Assembly: GCF_014647055.1 (NCBI RefSeq)
Contig: NZ_BMOL01000039.1
Coordinates: 1 to 7,891, forward strand
Length of the DNA stretch: 7,891 bases
Direction of reading: 5' to 3'
From: Deinococcus aerolatus
GTDB lineage: Bacteria; Deinococcota; Deinococci; Deinococcales; Deinococcaceae
Below, one piece after another: positions 1-5,842 of this stretch (position 1 is its first letter; each line of letters begins with the position of its first letter). The notes under the pieces are model-generated. The model saw only the letters and a program-made list of their open reading frames with translations, was not told the DNA's origin and did no database searches. A program made the translations under genes and the position numbers.

Positions 1-719
1 TAGAGCGCGGCATCGAGACGGAGTCTGGTGATCACGGTGATCGGACGGCCCTGCTGGAGGTCGGCGAGCCACCTGATGACCGCGTATGCGCTGTCCGCCA
101 CCACGATCAGTTGGCGTCCTGGACACCAGCGCTGAACGACACGCAGCATCTGCCGGGCCCAGTCGGTCAGGGTCTTATGCCGGTGACCGCGCTCTTCGTG
201 GTAGCGCTGTGACGGCACAAGTGCCGTCAGGAATGGCAGTGCCCAGATGCGATTGGCCCAGGGAATGGGAGTCAGCAGCATCAAGCTCAGCCAGCGGAGA
301 CCGCCGGCTTTCACGAAGTGCCCCTGGCTGGACCGCACCGGATCGCGATAGATGCCTCAGGCGCTGATCTTTTTGCCGGTTCGTCGTTCGATGGTGTCGT
401 CCAAGCCGAGGATCAGCGGCCCAGAGGGGACGAAAGCGGCCAGGAGCAGACCGAGCAGGACGCGACTGGCCTGCAGACTGGACCAGCGCGCCCGATTCAA
501 CAGGCGGTGAAACGGACCAAACCTGGGATCGTCTGCCAAGCCGAGGACCCGCAACGCCGAAGTCACCGTCCGCTTCCCAGGGGACAACACGGCCCCAATC
601 ACCAGGAGTTGAACCTGCGGCCAGATCCGCGTGGAGAAGAGCGGGGCGAACTCGTCCAAGATCCGAGTGAACCACTTCGGAAGGAGTGCCATGCTCAAGT
701 CTGACAGGGGGAGCGGCAT
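1..719 (-). pseudogene. IS701-like (DDE) transposase, 5' part, interrupted by nonsense codon
   Basis: This is the N-terminal and central part of a DDE transposase that continues beyond the left edge of the window. The translated residues include WPQVQLLVIGAVLSPGKRT near the N terminus and the LGLDDT motif carrying the first catalytic Asp (about residues 107-108 from the ATG at 719). An in-frame TGA at 359-357 follows KKISA. The same frame then stays open to the window edge for 118 codons, starting GIYRDPVRSSQGHF and containing VVADSAYA, the likely second catalytic Asp. From memory the family reads KKISARGIYRD here, so a CGA-to-TGA change is the simplest explanation; this is inference. The ATG at 719 has a GGGGGAG Shine-Dalgarno. 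Alternatives are a TTG at 743 and an ATG at 692. Family assignment is from recalled similarity to DDE_5/IS701-type proteins. The broken frame makes the element probably non-autonomous unless there is readthrough. Confidence 0.85.
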
Positions 720-735
720 GCCGCTCCCCCTGTCA
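702..735. repeat. Perfect 34-bp palindrome over transposase RBS and start
   Basis: The half-site TGACAGGGGGAGCGGCA (735-719 on the minus strand) is followed directly by its exact reverse complement, giving a 17-bp perfect dyad centred on CATG. On the minus strand the left arm contains the GGGGGAG Shine-Dalgarno, and the ATG at 719-717 lies at the apex. Only transcripts entering from upstream, such as readthrough from the peptidase gene, would carry the whole hairpin. It could also stop transcription at the end of the peptidase gene, but no T-run follows it on either strand. Confidence 0.9.
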
Positions 736-737
736 AT

Positions 738-754
738 GGCCAAAGTCCAGCTAA
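738..754 (-). mobile_element. Putative IS terminus and YTAG target site
   Basis: On the minus strand the peptidase gene ends in CCTTAG and is followed at once by CTGGACTTTGGCC and then by the palindrome and transposase start. IS701-family elements are reported to duplicate a 4-bp YTAG target. TTAG (754-751) would be that target and CTGGACTTTGGCC (750-738) the start of the terminal inverted repeat. The other end of the element is outside the window, so neither the repeat nor the duplication can be confirmed. Confidence 0.35.
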
Positions 755-2679
755 GGTTTTGGAATTAATTTAAACGTCCCAGATATTGTGACCTCACTAC
801 GAACGATGCTGCTTTTATATTCATAAATTGTATGTTTGTAATCAAATGATAGACTATCAGAATCATGAGTGATATTAGATTTGATTAAATTACCTGGTAC
901 TTGTTCAAGCTGTGCTTCTGACCGAACTGCAGATGCGTGAAACCCACATGTACTATCTTTGGGATCATAAGCTCCAATCGCGAGAGACATCACATTACCG
1001 TCCACAACAACGAGGCTGCCACCGCCAGTCCAGTTGGCATGATATCCGGTTGGACAAGATGCCGTTACTTTTCCATTCTTCGTATCTTGGATATTTATCA
1101 CGTTTAAAGATCGAAACAACCCACCAATATTTCTTTCTGGACCATATTTTATAAGATCAACTAATACATTGGCCACATTCGTGTAACGAACGTACGTTAC
1201 AGGCTGCAAATTAAAATCTGATGTATGTTCATAACGAACAGAGGAAAAACTTCCAATTAAAGAGCATTTTTCAACATTATAGTAATCTCTAGCACTGCTA
1301 AGCAAATTGAAATTACAAAGACTGTCTTTTACAGTTAAGGTGACGTCTCTATAAATTTTAGATTGATCTACCCACTCTACACCAGGGCGCTTAACATCCA
1401 GTTGCAGCATTGCGCGGATGGTATATGTACCAGCAGCCAAAGGAGAGTGGTATAAGCCTGTCAACCGATCGATAACTCCATGGCCCGCACCACCAACGAC
1501 TGACCAAACAACGCGTCTCCTATATCCGTTGGTATCGCTAAGGGCATTGATCGTTGCTTTTAGTTGAACATCTTTATTTGTAGCGACAATCCCTTCATTA
1601 CCTGTCACCTCAATATCAAGTGGTTCTAGGCAAGGCAACGGGTCTACTGTTCCAGCAAAACGACTGTTACGATATTCAATGTGCAGATGTGGTGCATCTT
1701 TTGCAGCACCCGTATTGCCTGAATTGGCAATCCATTGATTGACAAGGAGCCTGTCTCCAGGAGTCTTCCCCATACGTGCTTTCACACGGGTTGAACCCTT
1801 CATTAAGTGCATGTACACAACGTAATGGCCAGCACCTGTCTTAACGACGATAAATTCTCCTGCTCCACCGTATTGCCCTTTTGGCGAGATTTTTTCTTGA
1901 AAACCTATTGCAACCACTTCTCCAGAAGTAATTGCAACAACTGGTTTGCCAATAGGAGCCACAATGTCCACGCCATTATGAAAAGGACTTGATTTTAGAG
2001 GCCTTGGCCCAAATGGGCTGGAGATCGAGAGTGCCTCACCAAGGAACGGAGAGAACAATTCCTCCGTTTTGCACGTCTCCTTGATTGTCTGCGCTGAGAC
2101 TGGCTGGAGGGCAGGAGCCAACGCAACAGACAGCACCGCTTCGGCGCGCCCATCAGTACGTCGTTGTGATGCGAACACCCAAGAAGGCACATCCCCTGTT
2201 ATTGAACGCGATGCCGCCTCGTAGGAGGAGGGAAGCGGACGGAAAAGGTCAAGCATCCCCCCTTCTCCTTCATTTTCACTCTCCTGCGTCCACCCAAATA
2301 GCATTGGTGTGCTGCCCTGAGGCACGTTAAATGAAGACGGCAATTTCATCGTCACGCGCATGTCCTTCAGTGGACGTTCTGGTGTAACCACACGAACCTG
2401 ATAGTCGGAGAGCAATGTTACATCTTCCCCTGCCACAGACACATCGAAGGCCTGTTGTGCTTCAGCGTCCTCCGTCTGCATCAACTCCACTGGCTGTGCA
2501 GATGCAAAAGAACCGTCTACAAATGTAACTATTGCAACACCTTGAAGCTCTACACTTCCTCCAGATGGAGTGATAGTGACCGTGGGCGGTGCATTGGCAG
2601 GGGCTGGGGAGGCTTGCATGCACCCTGCCAGCAAGAGCGTCATGCTAGTCAGAAGTGTCCTTACTAAATCCCTATTCAT
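751..2679 (-). CDS. M23 (LytM-type) zinc metallopeptidase lipoprotein
   Basis: Predicted secreted lipoprotein of 642 aa that would cleave peptidoglycan cross-bridges or other glycine-rich peptides outside the membrane. The start chosen is the ATG at 2679, with GGAGG five bases upstream (2690-2686). It is followed at once by a signal peptide and lipobox LLAGC (Cys20). The frame is open further upstream, but that part is not secretory. The M23 domain spans about residues 215-350: His234 and Asp238 in HNGVD, His291 in VYMHL, and His331/His333 in HLH form the expected HxxxD plus HxH zinc site, so the enzyme appears intact. An Ig-like (BIG-type) segment follows, with GVIDRLTGLYHSP at about residues 401-413. 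The last roughly 190 residues are unrecognised and contain four Cys (455, 471, 542, 578) that could form disulfides. Bases near 780-1320 are about 30% GC in several 60-bp lines, against about 67% around 2100-2160, suggesting a chimeric or imported 3' part. The stop abuts a putative IS end. Confidence 0.9.
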   Translation of the reverse strand: MNRDLVRTLLTSMTLLLAGCMQASPAPANAPPTVTITPSGGSVELQGVAIVTFVDGSFASAQPVELMQTEDAEAQQAFDVSVAGEDVTLLSDYQVRVVTPERPLKDMRVTMKLPSSFNVPQGSTPMLFGWTQESENEGEGGMLDLFRPLPSSYEAASRSITGDVPSWVFASQRRTDGRAEAVLSVALAPALQPVSAQTIKETCKTEELFSPFLGEALSISSPFGPRPLKSSPFHNGVDIVAPIGKPVVAITSGEVVAIGFQEKISPKGQYGGAGEFIVVKTGAGHYVVYMHLMKGSTRVKARMGKTPGDRLLVNQWIANSGNTGAAKDAPHLHIEYRNSRFAGTVDPLPCLEPLDIEVTGNEGIVATNKDVQLKATINALSDTNGYRRRVVWSVVGGAGHGVIDRLTGLYHSPLAAGTYTIRAMLQLDVKRPGVEWVDQSKIYRDVTLTVKDSLCNFNLLSSARDYYNVEKCSLIGSFSSVRYEHTSDFNLQPVTYVRYTNVANVLVDLIKYGPERNIGGLFRSLNVINIQDTKNGKVTASCPTGYHANWTGGGSLVVVDGNVMSLAIGAYDPKDSTCGFHASAVRSEAQLEQVPGNLIKSNITHDSDSLSFDYKHTIYEYKSSIVRSEVTISGTFKLIPKP

Positions 2680-2763
2680 ACTAGACCTCCATAATTCCCC
2701 AAACATCAGAGGAAGTGACACCCCAAGGTGCACCGAGATGTTAAAAATAATTCGCGATCTGTG

Positions 2764-2867
2764 AGGGGGATTAATGGGTGTGCTGTAAACCAGAGTGATG
2801 ACCTTCCAGGGCCCCAATGGGGTAAGACGAGGAGGGTGGTAAGGCAGCGACTGGGGCGATTGAACAT
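2764..2867 (-). pseudogene. Second lasso-type leader copy, apparently frameshifted
   Basis: Codons 2844-2764 read PYHPPRLTPLGPWKVITL and then VYSTPINPP. They keep the spacing Y-x2-P-x-L-x3-G-x5-T of lasso-peptide leaders and closely match the upstream copy at 3028-2948. Of 27 aligned codons, 17 encode the same residue, and 13 of those 17 differ only by synonymous changes, so both copies were under protein-level selection. No ATG, GTG or TTG lies upstream in this frame before the TGA at 2892-2890. The nearest ATG, at 2867, reads MFNRPSR and is out of frame by one base, consistent with a 1-nt deletion. No stop ends this copy: the frame continues through the lipoprotein start at 2679. It is either decayed, mis-sequenced, or read in an unusual way. 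Confidence 0.55.
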
Positions 2868-3088
2868 GGATTACGGGTAAGGCGACACCTCAGCCGTAAC
2901 GAATAGAATCCGCGACGCTGGAAATGATCTGTGTTTAAAGACAGGGGTGGCGGATTGATCAGAACGCGGTAGATCAAGGTGAGAACGCTCCAAACGCCCA
3001 AGGCAGTTAGGCGCGGAGCCTCATATGGTGGCCGCTGGTGACTGATAGAGGAGGGCTTGATGTGTGGTCCTTCGGGCTTCTTCGTCAT
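2771..3088 (-). CDS. Putative lasso-family leader peptide-containing precursor
   Basis: Start at ATG 3088, with AGGAG at 3097-3093 and a four-base spacer; an in-frame ATG at 3106 lacks a Shine-Dalgarno. The 105-aa product begins MTKKPEGPHIKPSS and carries Tyr22, Pro25, Leu27, Gly31 and Thr37, exactly the YxxPxLxxxGxxxxxT signature by which lasso precursors bind the RRE (B1) protein. After the conserved Thr the sequence reads LIYRVLINPP and then a basic stretch with two Cys. There is no Asp or Glu at core position 7-9, which a classical lasso isopeptide ring needs. The true core may therefore differ, or the 3' part may be frameshifted: about 105 aa is long for such precursors, and the frame overlaps the second leader copy out of register. 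No cyclase, leader protease or RRE gene is in the window. The leader signature is clear; the RiPP role is inferred. Confidence 0.5.
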   Translation of the reverse strand: MTKKPEGPHIKPSSISHQRPPYEAPRLTALGVWSVLTLIYRVLINPPPLSLNTDHFQRRGFYSLRLRCRLTRNPCSIAPVAALPPSSSYPIGALEGHHSGLQHTH

Positions 3089-3675
3089 GGAGCTCCTAGG
3101 AGGCATCTAGAGATGGAAGGAACACGAGATCATTCAGGTATCGTTCAGATGACGCGTGCTTGATTCACTAGCTTGGAGAATTTTCTCAAGACCTATTGCG
3201 CAGTTATGAGCCAAAACAGGGAAAATGCCGTTTCAGAGGTCGAAAACCACTTCTAATTAGTCTGAGTTCAAAAAAGTCAGGTTTTTTCGGCCAAGACGAC
3301 GTTGTTCAATTCTCCCCCCTTATCTCGCAACAGGTCATCAACAGATCGGCAGTGCTCCGAACAATGACTGCAGCGCCACGCCGAGGCTGAAATCCAAATA
3401 CGTAGGCCTGTAAGAGATTCCTCGGAAACCAATCTTTTGGGGAACGAAGTAGTCCTGAATTTTCTAGAATAACAGTAAGTGTACGATCTCAGCAGCTGAC
3501 AACTTCGTTTTTGGCTGTCTCAGACGGCATTACGGTGGCCCAACGATCCCCGTCGGGAGAATTTGGGAGTGTCGAGAGCCTGCCCGTAACCAATAGCCCC
3601 CATTCCGATCTCCGATAACGTTTTTTGCCTGTGGCTCCCACATCTGCCATCACCACCGGAGTCCAGCGAGCAGCA

Positions 3676-3716
3676 GTGACGGGGGGGGGCGAGCTTTTGT
3701 CCACCTCCCGGTCACT
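3676..3716 (-). terminator. Terminator-like imperfect hairpin after beta-helix gene
   Basis: On the minus strand GTGACCGGGAGG (3716-3705) can pair with the C-rich run ending in GTCAC (to 3676). This gives a roughly 12-bp GC-rich stem with one bulge and one mismatch, beginning 15 bases after the stop at 3732. No T-tract follows, so it is either a weak intrinsic terminator or an mRNA-stabilising stem. Confidence 0.35.
3681..3689. repeat. Nine-G homopolymer tract
   Basis: An uninterrupted run of nine G on the plus strand lies in one arm of the hairpin downstream of the beta-helix gene. It is not inside a convincing coding region. Such tracts are prone to slippage and to sequencing error. Confidence 0.9.
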
Positions 3717-3731
3717 TCTGACACGGACGGT

Positions 3732-5645
3732 TCACTTTTCGCTGAACACGTCGTCTGGGTTGTTGCCCGTCACGCTGCCGCCGGGCTGGACGTAGGTGGC
3801 GTTCTTCCTGTTGAAGACGCCGCCGCCATTGCTGGGGGCCGTATTGCCAGTCACGCTGCCACTGGTAATGGTCAGTTTGCCGTCGTTGAAGAAGCCGCCG
3901 CCCACGTTGGTATCCGTCGCTTGGTTGCCGCTGACGGTGGCCCCGGCCAGCACAAAATCACCCTCTGGAGAGGTCTGGTAAGCTCCCCCAACAAAAACCC
4001 CACCGCCGAACCAGGCCGTATTGTCCTTGATGCTGCCGCCGCTGGCGGTGAAGGCTGACCCGGAGTACAGCCGCACGCCACCGCCGCCGCCCTGATTCTG
4101 GGCGGTCATCCTGCCTGTCACCGCATTGCCGCTGATCTCGCCGCCCGTCATGTTGACCTGACCACCTACTAAAACGCCACCGCCCGTTTCAATGGCCTGA
4201 TTGCCCGTGATTTTGCCGCCCTTGATGTTTAGGGTCAGGGCTTTGCGGTCTGCATTGCCGGTGTTGATGCCGCCGCCGATCCTGGCCTTGTTGCCCCCAA
4301 TGACCAGCGTTCCCTCCAGCGTGGTGGTGGTGGTCCGTCCGGTCTGAACATACATGCTGATGCCGCCGCCGCTGCCATCGGTGGTGTTGTTCTGAATGCT
4401 GCCGCCCGAAAGGGTCATGCTGGCGTCGCTGTTGATGCCGCCGCCGCCCAGTATGGCGCTGTTGCCGCTGACGCTTCCGCCTGTCATCTGGAACAATCTG
4501 GTGGCCTGCGACAGTTGAATCCCGCCGCCGTACCTGCTGGCCAAGTTGTTGTCAATCGCGCCGCCCGAAACCGTCAGATCACCCCAGTTGTTGATGCCGC
4601 CGCCTGTGCCGCTGCTGTTGCCTTTGACGGTACCGCCGCTGATCCTAATGATCTGATTGGACCAGATGCCGCCACCGCCCGTGTCGATGCTACCGGTGGT
4701 CTTATTGCCGTCAACGCTGCCGCCCGAAATCGCTAGCACCGGCCGCGGATCGCTCGCAGCATTTCGCACCATCACGATGCCGCCGCCGTAATAGGTTGCC
4801 GTGTTTCCGTTGACGTTGCCCCCGGTGAGAGTGACATCCCCAAAGCTATAGATGCCGCCGCCCCCGCAGCCCTCCGTGCCATCTGCTGTGGTGATGTTTG
4901 GAGAGGTACACTGGTTATTATCCACGCTACCGCCACTGATGGTCACGAGGCCGCCGGTGAAGTTGAAGATGCCTCCACCGGCATATACCGCCACATTGCT
5001 GGTTACTTTGCCACCTTCCATCTTCAAAACACCTGCATTGGAGATGCCTGCACCGTGACCATTGCTTTCCGTCGCGCCTGCGGGAAGCGCCTTCGCCGCA
5101 TTGCCACTCACACTGTTCGTTCCCTTGAGGGTCAGCGTCCCGGTCTTGAGGTTGGCGATGCCGCCGCCCACATTGGCCTCTCCACCTGTGATGGCCGTGC
5201 CGTCCAGTGTCAGCGTGCCCTCGTTCAGCAGCACGCCGCCGTAGGTCGCCACGCTCAGATCCTGTTTGCCGATACTTGCCACCGTGATGGGCGCTCCAGT
5301 GCCGCCTTTCAGTGTGCCGCCCTTGATGGTCACGGTCACGCCGCTGGGCACTTCCAGGGCGCGGCCCTTTCCGGCTGCGTCGATGACGCCGCTGCCCAGG
5401 TTCAGCGTCACGCTCTTGGTGAGCTTCAGCGGACCAGCCAGCGTGATGGTGCCGGAATCGAGCCGTAACGTATCGCCTGCTTTTGCGCTGCCCAGCAATT
5501 CGCGCAGGGTGCCGGGACCGCTGTCGGCCAGGCTGGTCACGGGTGTGCCGGGGAGCGGTGGATCGACAGTGCCGCCACCGCAGGCAGCGAGCACAAGCGT
5601 GAGTGAGACCAGGGCCAGACCTGCCGTGTGCTGCTGTCTACGCAT
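3732..5645 (-). CDS. Repeat-rich right-handed beta-helix surface lipoprotein
   Basis: Predicted 637-aa lipoprotein. The ATG at 5645 has GGAGG four bases upstream and starts MRRQQHTAGLALVSLTLVL, with lipobox LAAC (Cys22); the upstream extension of the open frame is not secretory. Residues about 39-70 (VTSLADSGPGTLREL, then AGDTLRL) resemble the capping segment that opens many pectin-lyase-fold surface proteins. From about residue 150 to the C terminus there are some fifteen degenerate repeats of the form GGSVxGNxA...GGGI, like those of Chlamydia-type polymorphic outer-membrane proteins. They should stack into a right-handed parallel beta-helix. No catalytic site, autotransporter barrel or C-terminal sorting signal is evident, so an adhesive or structural surface role is more likely than an enzyme. 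Composition is high GC, unlike the AT-rich 3' part of the peptidase gene. The glycine-rich repeats create many spurious open frames on the opposite strand. It is divergent from the regulator gene. Confidence 0.88.
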   Translation of the reverse strand: MRRQQHTAGLALVSLTLVLAACGGGTVDPPLPGTPVTSLADSGPGTLRELLGSAKAGDTLRLDSGTITLAGPLKLTKSVTLNLGSGVIDAAGKGRALEVPSGVTVTIKGGTLKGGTGAPITVASIGKQDLSVATYGGVLLNEGTLTLDGTAITGGEANVGGGIANLKTGTLTLKGTNSVSGNAAKALPAGATESNGHGAGISNAGVLKMEGGKVTSNVAVYAGGGIFNFTGGLVTISGGSVDNNQCTSPNITTADGTEGCGGGGIYSFGDVTLTGGNVNGNTATYYGGGIVMVRNAASDPRPVLAISGGSVDGNKTTGSIDTGGGGIWSNQIIRISGGTVKGNSSGTGGGINNWGDLTVSGGAIDNNLASRYGGGIQLSQATRLFQMTGGSVSGNSAILGGGGINSDASMTLSGGSIQNNTTDGSGGGISMYVQTGRTTTTTLEGTLVIGGNKARIGGGINTGNADRKALTLNIKGGKITGNQAIETGGGVLVGGQVNMTGGEISGNAVTGRMTAQNQGGGGGVRLYSGSAFTASGGSIKDNTAWFGGGVFVGGAYQTSPEGDFVLAGATVSGNQATDTNVGGGFFNDGKLTITSGSVTGNTAPSNGGGVFNRKNATYVQPGGSVTGNNPDDVFSEK

Positions 5646-5842
5646 AAATCCTCCGCTCCACCTCTGACCTGTCCTGACGCGCTGCATCCAATTGATGGTG
5701 AGCAGAATCATAAGACGGTGGTGGATAAATAATCCCGTCATTTTGTTACCGGGTGTGAACGCAAGTGACCGTAAGGTCATCTTTGTACCTTGATCCCATA
5801 CAATTGAAGCCACTCTCGAATTCGTCACTTTGAGGAGCCTTC
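5646..5842. promoter_or_regulatory. Divergent promoter region with TGACC-N4-GGTCA dyad
   Basis: The 197 bp separate the start codons of the minus-strand beta-helix gene and the plus-strand regulator, so both promoters must lie here. A perfect 5-bp inverted repeat TGACC-GTAA-GGTCA sits at 5766-5779. It lies just upstream of a -10-like TACAAT (5799-5804, plus strand) that has no recognisable -35, an arrangement that suits an activator site. On the minus strand a -10-like TATGAT lies at about 5716-5711, also without a good -35. Promoter calls are weak; only the dyad is certain. Confidence 0.45.

Larger units (their letters stand above)
3107..3731. other. Intergenic stretch without a convincing gene
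   Basis: Only short frames occur here: 3196-3390 plus, with a TTG start, and 3489-3704 minus, with a GTG start overlapping its would-be Shine-Dalgarno. Neither resembles a family I recognise. Bases 3170-3320 are visibly poorer in GC than the flanks. They contain an imperfect inverted repeat (CTTGGAGAA/TTCTCAAG, 3173-3190) and short A and T runs (3270-3287), which could be promoter or old IS-end material. The stretch contains the upstream region of the leader-peptide locus and the 3' flank of the beta-helix gene. Confidence 0.6.

Noticed and set aside
2948..3028. Classical lasso peptide core after the first leader
   Set aside because: There is no Asp or Glu at positions 7-9 after the leader and the following residue is not Gly, Ala, Ser or Cys. 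A standard lasso ring is not supported even though the leader signature is.
3196..3390. 64-codon plus-strand frame
   Set aside because: TTG start without a ribosome binding site and a basic low-complexity product, in a stretch of mixed composition.
3489..3704. 71-codon minus-strand frame with GTG start
   Set aside because: The Shine-Dalgarno would overlap the start codon, the G9 tract lies in the first codons, and no family is recognised. It may be a remnant but cannot be supported as a gene.
3780..5000. CRISPR-like periodic repeats
   Set aside because: The periodicity (CCGCCGCC-type motifs) comes from GGG codons of the beta-helix repeats, is degenerate, and lies in an open reading frame.
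3796..5667. Several plus-strand open frames opposite the beta-helix gene
   Set aside because: They are Pro/Ala- or Arg-rich mirror images of Gly-rich repeat codons, with no ribosome binding sites or recognisable motifs.
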